Assembly (NCBI RefSeq): GCF_900184995.1
Contig: NZ_LT860099.1
Span: 2,112,332-2,176,331 of the forward strand
DNA: 64,000 bases
Direction of reading: 5' to 3'
Source of the DNA: Konateibacter massiliensis
GTDB taxonomy: Bacteria > Bacillota > Clostridia > Lachnospirales > Lachnospiraceae
Part shown: positions 54,764 through 62,028 of the stretch, in pieces
Layout: the number at the start of each line of letters is the position of its first letter
Numbering within the stretch: position 1 is the stretch's first letter
Translations under genes and position numbers: made by a program
Notes under the pieces: generated by a model
The model's input: the letters and a program-made list of their open reading frames with translations, nothing else
What the model was told of the DNA's origin: nothing
Database searches by the model: none

Positions 54764-55783
54764 TTAATAGATATATTTGCTCTTTCCAAATTTCTCTTCT
54801 CTGTTGTTTGGCTCATCCCAAATGGATAAGTCCGGCCCCTTCGGTAAAATATTGTATGGGTTGTGCGCGTGGTTTCCTAATAAATAGCCTCTCTTAATTG
54901 CATCAAAATCGGTAGCCTCCTTAAATGCCCGGATACTGTATAAATCCTTCGCATAGTTCCAAATATTTTCAAAATCTGTGATGCGGTTTCGATTTGTCTT
55001 AAACGCGAAATAGTATGCAATATCAAATCTTGCCAGTGTCACATAAAGTCGAATGTCTGAGTCGGTCAAACGGTCACCGAATAAATATCTTCCCTTGGAA
55101 AGCCTTTCTTCCAACCAGTCTAATCGATGAAACACCAAATCATATGCGTTTTCGTATGCCTCCTGTGACTGGGAAAATCCTGCTTTGTACACTCCGTTGT
55201 TGATTTCGTGAAATAAGATGCCGTTTAGTTCATCAATTTCACCTCTTAAATCCTCCGAGTACAAATCCGGCGCATTTTCTTTGTGGAATGGTTTCCACAC
55301 CGTCTCCCAGTAATTGGTTAGGTGGTGGTAATCGTTATTTACCACTTTTCCGGTTTTGACATCCACAATCGTAGGAACCGTTGCTCTTCCGGTATACTCC
55401 GGCGCTGTCTTTGCATAAATCTCAGGAAGGTAACGAATTCCAAGTACCGGATCAACACCATCCTTATCAAGTGAAAATTCCCAGCCGTTTTCCGTCCTCA
55501 CGGGAGCCACTGTACCGACGCTTATGACCGTTTCCAGACCGAGCAGCTTAAATGCTATAACCTGCCTGGTCGCCCACGGGCAAAGCGGAGTCCAGATCAG
55601 GCGATAACGCCCTGCCTCAACCGGAAGCTCTCCTTCCTTATCCCCAAATGGTGTGATAAAATAATTATCCTGTCTCACAAACGCTCCGGATTTGGAAAGC
55701 TCATTGACCTCTTCCGCGGTCGCCACATTTCCGAAACTAATTTTTTCTTTTTCTATCGTCTCTCTATTTTCTCCATTCGCCAT
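54764..55783 (-). CDS. Glutathionyl-hydroquinone reductase-like protein, paralogue 1
   Basis: The 339-residue protein has catalytic Cys68 in RLIWTPLCPWATRQVIAFKLLGLE. The C-terminal domain includes YLFGDRLTDSDIRLYVTLARFDIAYY. The start ATG has AAGGAG upstream. It is the first gene of the seven-gene operon, directly under the MtaR-like promoter at 55869-55936. It is close to paralogue 2 along its length. Three copies in a row suggest different adduct specificities rather than redundancy. Confidence 0.88.
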   Translation of the reverse strand: MANGENRETIEKEKISFGNVATAEEVNELSKSGAFVRQDNYFITPFGDKEGELPVEAGRYRLIWTPLCPWATRQVIAFKLLGLETVISVGTVAPVRTENGWEFSLDKDGVDPVLGIRYLPEIYAKTAPEYTGRATVPTIVDVKTGKVVNNDYHHLTNYWETVWKPFHKENAPDLYSEDLRGEIDELNGILFHEINNGVYKAGFSQSQEAYENAYDLVFHRLDWLEERLSKGRYLFGDRLTDSDIRLYVTLARFDIAYYFAFKTNRNRITDFENIWNYAKDLYSIRAFKEATDFDAIKRGYLLGNHAHNPYNILPKGPDLSIWDEPNNREEKFGKSKYIY

Positions 55784-55868
55784 AACTGTCTCCTTTTCTG
55801 TGTTCTTGTCTTCCGATTTCTGTACTGTTATCGAATAAACTCCTCTATAACTTAGTTAATATAGGCAT

Positions 55869-55936
55869 ATTATAGTATTCCGATATGAATTTGTAAATTA
55901 CAAAAAAACTAAAACTGGTTATATCTAAAACTTATA
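55869..55936 (-). promoter_or_regulatory. Promoter with MtaR-like box for the GST-like/ABC operon
   Basis: On the minus strand TATAAGTTTTAGATATA (55936-55920) is a variant of the 17-bp box, then TTTACA, a 17-nt spacer and TATAAT (55874-55869). Box centre to -10 start is again 54 nt. The -35 is better than at the other two promoters and the box is weaker. Confidence 0.65.
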
Positions 55937-55937
55937 A

Positions 55938-55976
55938 CAAAAAAAGCCGATTATAAGCTTCGCTCATAATCGACTT
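55938..55976 (-). terminator. Terminator of the suf-bcp operon
   Basis: GTCGATTATGAGC-GAA-GCTTATAATCGGC on the minus strand is followed by TTTTTTTG. It ends right where the next MtaR-like box starts. Confidence 0.92.
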
Positions 55977-55990
55977 TCTTTTTTCCGCTC

Positions 55991-56449
55991 TTACAGTACT
56001 AAATGCTCCAACACATCCACTGCATTGGTTTCTGTCTTTACCTTCGTCATAACCTTCTCGATAATGCCTTGTTCATCGATGATGTAAGTTGTGCGAACAG
56101 TTCCCATGCTCGTCTTACCATAGGACGTCTTTTCCTGCCATACATCATACGCTTTGATTGCCTTTAACTCGGGGTCTGCAAGTATCGGGAAAGGCAGACT
56201 ATACTTTTCTGCAAACTTCTCGTGGGAAGCGACGGTGTCCTTGCTGATTCCAAGCACTACCACTCCCTTTTCCAAGAACAGATTGTAGTTGTCCGCATAG
56301 TTGCATGCCTGCTTTGTGCAGCCGGGAGTATTATCTTTGGGATAGAAGTAAATTACAACCCTTTTCCCAAGAAAATCGGATAATGTAACTTCGTTTCCAT
56401 CCTTGTCCGGCAACGTAAAATCAGGTGCTTTCATTCCTTTTTCTAACAT
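55991..56449 (-). CDS. bcp: Bcp-type thioredoxin-dependent peroxiredoxin
   Basis: The 152-residue protein has peroxidatic Cys and second Cys in DNTPGCTKQACNY (Cys-X4-Cys, the Bcp pattern). MKAPDFTLPDKDGNEVTLSDFLGKRVVIYFYPKDNTPGC is the thioredoxin-fold start. It reduces hydroperoxides. It lies 3 bp after sufU and so is probably part of the suf transcript, coupling peroxide defence with Fe-S assembly. Confidence 0.94.
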   Translation of the reverse strand: MLEKGMKAPDFTLPDKDGNEVTLSDFLGKRVVIYFYPKDNTPGCTKQACNYADNYNLFLEKGVVVLGISKDTVASHEKFAEKYSLPFPILADPELKAIKAYDVWQEKTSYGKTSMGTVRTTYIIDEQGIIEKVMTKVKTETNAVDVLEHLVL

Positions 56450-56452
56450 GCA

Positions 56453-56884
56453 TCATTCCTCCTTTTCAAGAGCTTCCTCCAAGGTATGCCATGAAAGTAC
56501 CGCACATTTTACTCTCGCAGGCATATTGGAAATATTCTGAAAGGCTCTCGCCTCCTCTAAAACCTCCAAGGCTTCTTCGTCTGTCACCGTCTTTTGTATC
56601 ATGCCGATAAAAGTTTTTGCAAACTGCTTCGCCTCCTCCACAGTTTTTCCTTCTATCAGCTCTGCCATCATGGCGGCTGAGGCTTGGGAAATGGCACAGC
56701 CGTTTCCAAGGAGCCCTACTTCCTTTATCATACCATTTTCTACGTTTAATTCCAACTCAATATTATCGCCGCAGCTCGGATTTACACCTCGCATCTTATA
56801 ATTGGGACGAATCAGAGGCTTTCTGTGGGTATTTGACTGGCTGTATTCCAATATTAAATCCGTATATAATTCATCAAGCTCCAT
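56453..56884 (-). CDS. sufU: SufU sulfur-transfer/scaffold protein
   Basis: The 143-residue protein has zinc/sulfur Cys ligands in NPSCGDNIEL, GNGCAISQASAAMM and RVKCAVLSWHTLEEAL, matching SufU with its insertion. It receives persulfide from SufS. Its start overlaps sufS by 11 bp. The Gram-positive order sufC-B-D-S-U is seen here. Confidence 0.94.
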   Translation of the reverse strand: MELDELYTDLILEYSQSNTHRKPLIRPNYKMRGVNPSCGDNIELELNVENGMIKEVGLLGNGCAISQASAAMMAELIEGKTVEEAKQFAKTFIGMIQKTVTDEEALEVLEEARAFQNISNMPARVKCAVLSWHTLEEALEKEE

Positions 56885-58100
56885 AACCGAGCCACCTCCT
56901 TACACCTTTTAGACTTTCCGCAAGCCGGTCAATCTCGTCCTTGCTGTTGTACAGATAAACACTTGCGCGGCAGGTCGCCGGAACCTTCAAAAAGTTATGA
57001 AGCGGCTGTGCACAGTGATTTCCTGAGCGAATCGCGATTAAGTCCTTATTTACAATTGTCACCACATCATGAGGGTGTACCCCTTCTATGACAAAAGGTA
57101 CGACACCGATGCGGTTTTCCAAGGAGTCAGAGCCTACAATCGTAAGATGCGGCACTCCCTTTAATTTTTCTATCAAATAAGCTGTGAGCTCATCCTCAAT
57201 CGAACGGATTTGATTCATACCAATTTTTTCAATATAATCAATCGCTGCGCCAAAGCCTGCAATGCTTCCCATATTCTGGGTTCCCGCTTCAAACTTCTGC
57301 GGAACAGGTGCAAAGGTGGTCGTCTGCTCTTCCACATACTCAATCATATCTCCGCCATAAAGAAACGGCGGCATCTGCTCTAAAAGCTTCTTTTTACCAT
57401 ATAACACTCCAATTCCCATCGGTGCCAGCATCTTATGACCGGAGAATGCGTAAAAATCTGCCTCAAGCTTACCAAGATCCACAAAAAGATGCGGTGCACC
57501 CTGTGTTCCGTCCACAACAACCACGGCTTGGACCTTGTGTGCCATCTCAATGATGTCCTCAACTGGGTTTACATAGCCTGTCACATTGGATACCTGTGCG
57601 ATTGCCACAAGCTTTGTCTTTGTGGTAATCTTTTGCTGCGCTTCCTCTTTGGTAACTCTGCCTTCTTCATTCAAATATAGATAAGTCAGTACCGCTCCTT
57701 TTGCCTTGGCAACATTCTGCCACGGAACCAGGTTGCTGTGGTGCTCGGAAACTGCCAACACAATTTCATCGCCTGCAGAAACGGCATTCATAGCGTAGCT
57801 GTATGCCACAAGATTCAGGCTCTCGGTGGCATTCTTTGTAAAAATAACCTCGCCGTCCTCCGGCACATGAAGCCATCTTTTCGTCTTTTCCCTTACGCTC
57901 TCCAGCACCTGTGTGGCTTTCATACTCAAATCGTAGGCACCACGGTGAGGATTTGCATTTTTATTTTTATAGTAATCTGCTTCCGCATCCAAAACGGCAA
58001 AAGGCTTTTGTGTCGTCGCCGCATTGTCAAGGTAGGCAAGTCGTCTTCCCATTTCATCCGTCGTTTGCAGAAGAGGAAAATCCTTTGAAAAATCAATCAT
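56874..58100 (-). CDS. sufS: SufS cysteine desulfurase
   Basis: The 408-residue group II desulfurase has PLP Lys in YAFSGHKMLAPMGIGVLYG, active Cys in RSGNHCAQPLHNF and the start YLDNAATTQKPFAV. It takes sulfur from cysteine for Fe-S clusters, passing it to SufU. It overlaps sufD by 4 bp (ATGA). Confidence 0.96.
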   Translation of the reverse strand: MIDFSKDFPLLQTTDEMGRRLAYLDNAATTQKPFAVLDAEADYYKNKNANPHRGAYDLSMKATQVLESVREKTKRWLHVPEDGEVIFTKNATESLNLVAYSYAMNAVSAGDEIVLAVSEHHSNLVPWQNVAKAKGAVLTYLYLNEEGRVTKEEAQQKITTKTKLVAIAQVSNVTGYVNPVEDIIEMAHKVQAVVVVDGTQGAPHLFVDLGKLEADFYAFSGHKMLAPMGIGVLYGKKKLLEQMPPFLYGGDMIEYVEEQTTTFAPVPQKFEAGTQNMGSIAGFGAAIDYIEKIGMNQIRSIEDELTAYLIEKLKGVPHLTIVGSDSLENRIGVVPFVIEGVHPHDVVTIVNKDLIAIRSGNHCAQPLHNFLKVPATCRASVYLYNSKDEIDRLAESLKGVRRWLGYGA

Positions 58101-59209
58101 GACTCATTTCCTCCTTCTTCGATGGAAGTTCTGAGGCGCTCCAATATTTCTTCCCTCAACGCATCATCAGAGAGATTGTCAAGTATTGCCGCAAACTTTG
58201 ATTCAGCCAGAAGCTTTTTTGAATCTGCTTCACTTAATCCTCTGCTCATCAGATAAAATAACGTACTCTCATCCGGTCGTCCGGAGGAGGCAGCATGCTC
58301 GCCCTGCACATCATCCTCGCCGCAAAACATAAGGGGAACTGAAATATTTCTGGCATTTTTGCTCAGCATCAATACCTCTTCCTCCTCACGCCCCTTTGCG
58401 CCGCGGGAGCCGCTTATAAAATCAAGTGTGTCGCGGAATATCTTTTTGCTATGTCCGAGCAGAACTCCTCTGACACGCACGTTACTTACAGATTTAGGTG
58501 CCTGAAACTCTACACGGCTTGAAAAGTCCAACTTCTTTTCCTTTTCTCCGACATAGACCACATCCACATCCGCCTCACTTTGCTCTCCTAACAGCAGCAC
58601 ATTCCAGCTTGCAACAGCACCCTTTGAACCCATTTCTGCCTGTAACACAGAAAGCTTTCCGTTTTCTGCAACCGTTCCACCGAATATATCATTGTGCTCT
58701 GTATTGTCATTTAAGAGCTGGGTTTTCATCAGTTTCAAAGAAGCATTCTGCTGCACAAGCACCCTTGTACGGCCGCTGTGATAGCCTTCGCTTCCGTCTT
58801 TTGATACATATTGGATTAAAATACTGCTCTCGCTCTGCTCTCCCGCTTCAATGACAAGATCCTCCGCAAACACGTTTGTATTTTTGTCAAATTCAAACGT
58901 AATACGGATAGGCTCCTTCTCCTTGTGATGATCGGGAATTCGGATATAATAACAGACATTTCTGTTTTCCTCCAAAAATTTCTCCATCTCTTCATTCATA
59001 AATTCCTTGGAAGCGTCCTTCGGAAACGCAGCGCCGGAAATATCGTGACTGATCTCTATCGCATCAGATGCCTCAATGGAGACATCCTTTAATCCCTTTT
59101 CCTCATCGGCATACAGGCCTAAATTTGCTGTATTTACCTTCAGCCAAGACCATGTTTTTACCTGCATTCTTTCTATTTCATATTTATATTTATTTATCTT
59201 CGTTGTCAT
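58097..59209 (-). CDS. sufD: SufD Fe-S assembly scaffold subunit
   Basis: The 370-residue protein has beta-helix repeats in the middle and C-terminal FCGEDDVQGEHAASSGRPDESTLFYLMSRGLSEADSKKLLAESKFAAIL, the SufB/SufD family hallmark. It forms SufBC2D with SufB and SufC. It starts with GAGGTGACAGT-ATG, 11 bp after sufB. Confidence 0.93.
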   Translation of the reverse strand: MTTKINKYKYEIERMQVKTWSWLKVNTANLGLYADEEKGLKDVSIEASDAIEISHDISGAAFPKDASKEFMNEEMEKFLEENRNVCYYIRIPDHHKEKEPIRITFEFDKNTNVFAEDLVIEAGEQSESSILIQYVSKDGSEGYHSGRTRVLVQQNASLKLMKTQLLNDNTEHNDIFGGTVAENGKLSVLQAEMGSKGAVASWNVLLLGEQSEADVDVVYVGEKEKKLDFSSRVEFQAPKSVSNVRVRGVLLGHSKKIFRDTLDFISGSRGAKGREEEEVLMLSKNARNISVPLMFCGEDDVQGEHAASSGRPDESTLFYLMSRGLSEADSKKLLAESKFAAILDNLSDDALREEILERLRTSIEEGGNES

Positions 59210-59220
59210 ACTGTCACCTC

Positions 59221-60627
59221 CTATCCGATTGTCCCTTCCAATTCGAGGGTAATAAGTCTATTCATCTCGACCGCATATTCAAGCGGAAGCTCTTTTGCAA
59301 TCGGCTCCACAAAGCCTCTTACAATCATCGCCTTTGCTTCCTCCTCCGAAAGTCCTCTTGTCATAAGATAAAAGACAGCCTCATCGCTGATACGCCCTAT
59401 TTTTGCCTCATGTCCGATGTCCACCTCGTCATTTTGAATGTCCATAACCGGTATCGTATCTGCTCTTGAGCTGTTATCCATCATCAGAGATTCACAGATA
59501 ACCGAGGATTTGGTTCCCGTTGCCTTTGGCGTGATGGTCACAGAGCTTCTGTATATTGATTTTCCGCCATCCTTAGAGATGGAACGGGAATTGATTGTTG
59601 AGGAAGTATTCGGTGCCGCATGAATAACCTTTGTTCCGGTATCCAAGTGCTGACCGCTTGACGCAAAAGTGATTCCGGTAAACTCTGATTTCGCTCCTTC
59701 ACCCTTTAAAACACTTGTTGGATACAGCATCGTGACATGGGAGCCAAATGTTCCGGATATCCACTCAATCGTTCCGTTTTTTTCAACCGATGCCCTCTTT
59801 GTATTTAGGTTCATCATGTTTTTGGACCAGTTCTCAATGGTGGAATAACGAAGCTTTGCATTTTCCCGCACATACAGCTCCACACAGCCCGCGTGAAGAT
59901 TGACCTCGTTGTATTTCGGTGCAGAACAACCCTCTATAAAATGAAGGCTCGCATTTTTCTCCACAACAATGAGCGTATGCTCAAACTGTCCGGCTCCGGG
60001 CGCATTTAAGCGAAAATAGGATTGGAGCGGTATCTCCACCTGAACCCCTTCCGGTACATAGACAAAGGAGCCGCCTGACCAAACCGCGCCGTGCAATGCC
60101 GCAAATTTATGATCGGTCGGGGGCACAAGCTTCATAAACAGCTCTTTTACGATATCCTCATATTCGTGAACCGCACTCTCCATATCCGTATAGATAACGC
60201 CTTGGTTTAACAGCTCCTGCTTTACATTATGGTAAACCACCTCGGAATCATACTGCGCTCCGACTCCGGCAAGTGACTCTCGCTCAGCCTTCGGAATTCC
60301 AAGACGGTCAAACGTGTCCTTGATATCCTCCGGCACGTCCTCCCAATTGTTTTTCAGGTCAGTATTCGGTTTTACATAGGTCACAATGTTGTCCATGTTA
60401 AGCTCGTGCAGGGACGGACCCCATGCCGGCATTTGAATTCTATTATAATCGTCCAGAGACTTTAGGCGATGCTCGAGCATCCAGTCCGGTTCATTTTTCT
60501 GTCTTGATATTTCGCGGACAATATCAGCGGTCAAGCCTTTATCGGACTTGTATCGTGCCACATCTGCATTTTTTATATCATAGAGTTCACGGGATATGTC
60601 CTCTACTACTGTTTTTTGTTTTTCCAT
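59221..60627 (-). CDS. sufB: SufB Fe-S assembly scaffold subunit
   Basis: The 468-residue protein has VYVPEGVQVEIPLQSYFRLNAPGAGQFEHTLIVVEKNASLHFIEGCSAPKYNEVNLHAGCVELYV and C-terminal DEAVFYLMTRGLSEEEAKAMIVRGFVEPI. This is the usual SufB length. Fe-S clusters form on the complex before transfer to targets such as the AsrA/AsrC clusters in this window. Confidence 0.96.
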   Translation of the reverse strand: MEKQKTVVEDISRELYDIKNADVARYKSDKGLTADIVREISRQKNEPDWMLEHRLKSLDDYNRIQMPAWGPSLHELNMDNIVTYVKPNTDLKNNWEDVPEDIKDTFDRLGIPKAERESLAGVGAQYDSEVVYHNVKQELLNQGVIYTDMESAVHEYEDIVKELFMKLVPPTDHKFAALHGAVWSGGSFVYVPEGVQVEIPLQSYFRLNAPGAGQFEHTLIVVEKNASLHFIEGCSAPKYNEVNLHAGCVELYVRENAKLRYSTIENWSKNMMNLNTKRASVEKNGTIEWISGTFGSHVTMLYPTSVLKGEGAKSEFTGITFASSGQHLDTGTKVIHAAPNTSSTINSRSISKDGGKSIYRSSVTITPKATGTKSSVICESLMMDNSSRADTIPVMDIQNDEVDIGHEAKIGRISDEAVFYLMTRGLSEEEAKAMIVRGFVEPIAKELPLEYAVEMNRLITLELEGTIG

Positions 60628-60648
60628 TTTCTGTACCTCCAGTCTGCG

Positions 60649-61389
60649 TTATTTCAACACAGAGGAAAATCCTTCCTGTATCACTGTCTCGACAAGCGAA
60701 GCGTCCCCTGTCTGTACAATTTTTCCGTCTGCCAGTATATGAACATAATCAACCGGTAAGTCCTGCAATATTTTCGTGATATGAGTGATAATCAGCATTG
60801 CATTATTCTCGCTTTTAAATCGCGCAATATTTTCCGAAATAAGCTTCACGGCATCGACATCAAGCCCCGAATCGGTCTCGTCCAAAATGGCAAGCTTCGG
60901 ATTCATCATTGCCATCTGCAAAATTTCGCTCTTCTTCTTCTCCCCGCCGGAAAAACCTACATTCAAATAACGTTTTGCGTAGGCAGCATCCATTCCAAGC
61001 TCTTCCATATTTTTCTTAAGCTCGTCCTTGAATGCAAAAATTTTAACCGGCTTGCCTGAACAGGCTGCCCTTGATGCCCTCAAGAAATTCTCAAGCGTAA
61101 CGCCCTGAATTTCTTCCGGAGCCTGAAAAGAGAGGAAAATTCCCTTTCTCGCCCTTACATCTGGCTTTTCATCTGAGATATCCTCACCCTCAAAAAGAAG
61201 ACTTCCGCCCTCCACGGCAAAACGTGGGTCACCCATAATTACATTTGCAAGGGTGGATTTTCCTGCCCCGTTTGGTCCCATCAAAACATGTACCTCGCCG
61301 GGATGTATCGTCAAATTCACTCCGTTTAAAATCTGCTTTCCTTCTACAGAAGCCTTTAAGTCCTGTATGTCTAATAAGTTCTTTTGCAT
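60649..61389 (-). CDS. sufC: SufC ATPase of Fe-S assembly
   Basis: The start ATG at 61389 has AAGGTG upstream (an in-frame GTG at 61398 is part of that site). This gives 246 residues with Walker A LMGPNGAGKSTLANVIMG, signature FSGGEKKKSEI and Walker B LAILDETDSGLD. It is the soluble ATPase of SufBCD. It overlaps the MarR gene by 19 bp, so the regulator and sufC are coupled. Confidence 0.96.
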   Translation of the reverse strand: MQKNLLDIQDLKASVEGKQILNGVNLTIHPGEVHVLMGPNGAGKSTLANVIMGDPRFAVEGGSLLFEGEDISDEKPDVRARKGIFLSFQAPEEIQGVTLENFLRASRAACSGKPVKIFAFKDELKKNMEELGMDAAYAKRYLNVGFSGGEKKKSEILQMAMMNPKLAILDETDSGLDVDAVKLISENIARFKSENNAMLIITHITKILQDLPVDYVHILADGKIVQTGDASLVETVIQEGFSSVLK

Positions 61390-61901
61390 TTTTCGCACCT
61401 TCCATCTGATTTTGTATCCGGTTTTTCTTCCTCACCGGCACGCTTGATATAACAGCCTTTCTTTAACTCTATTCCTGTGATAATGCCTTCAAACAGCCCC
61501 TTGATAATCTGAACGGTATCCTCGTCCAAACCCTCAATGTAAGCCTCGATTAACGCATTCATATCATCATTGTATTTATCATATCCGTCACAGGCAGTCT
61601 GTCCGCTTTCCAGCAAGCGGTAGTATACTTCCTTTTTATTTCCTTCTATGCGGTAGGATTCCAGATATCCTTTCCCCTCCAGCTTCTTCGCCAGTTGTAC
61701 CACAGCCCCGTTTGTGATTCCTAAGTACTGCGATATATCTCCTGCTTTTGTGTTCTCATTTCTCTGGATACATTTGAGAAAGGAAAGCTCCGAGTAGGTC
61801 AATGCATATTCCGTCCCATAACATCGGGAGGTTCTGGCATCGCATAGCATAAGATTTGCTGCCTGATGAAATTTTTGAATTAATTCGTTTTTTGAACTCA
61901 T
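61371..61901 (-). CDS. Cys-rich MarR-family regulator of the suf operon
   Basis: The 176-residue protein has the MarR winged helix at ~35-100 (LTYSELSFLKCIQRNENTKAGDISQYLGITNGAVVQLAKKLEGKGYLE). It has seven Cys (20, 27, 44, 104, 150, 169, 172), including a C-terminal GRCEKCKRTY. It is first in the suf operon with two operator-like repeats upstream. I infer autoregulation and direct sensing of Fe-S status or oxidants through Cys ligands, in place of IscR or SufR. Confidence 0.82.
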   Translation of the reverse strand: MSSKNELIQKFHQAANLMLCDARTSRCYGTEYALTYSELSFLKCIQRNENTKAGDISQYLGITNGAVVQLAKKLEGKGYLESYRIEGNKKEVYYRLLESGQTACDGYDKYNDDMNALIEAYIEGLDEDTVQIIKGLFEGIITGIELKKGCYIKRAGEEEKPDTKSDGRCEKCKRTY

Positions 61902-61920
61902 ATCGTCACCTCATTGTTAT

Positions 61921-61965
61921 TTTATAGTAACTAAACAAAAATTGCAATATTTTTTAGCAACTAAA
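61921..61965. promoter_or_regulatory. Two MarR-type operators at the suf promoter
   Basis: TTTAGCAACTAAA (61953-61965) and TTTATAGTAACTAAA (61921-61935) share the AACTAAA half and are 31 bp apart centre to centre, close to three helical turns. The minus-strand -10-like TATAAA falls inside the gene-proximal copy. This fits repression by the MarR protein. Confidence 0.6.
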
Positions 61966-61977
61966 CAATATTTTTTT

Positions 61978-62025
61978 TAAAAAAGTTGATACCAAGCATT
62001 TTTTGCTTTAGTACCAACTTTTCTC
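61978..62025 (-). terminator. Terminator of the GH3 gene
   Basis: AAAAGTTGGTAC...GCA pairs with TGC...GTATCAACTTTT on the minus strand, followed by a T-run. Confidence 0.85.
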
Positions 62026-62028
62026 TGG

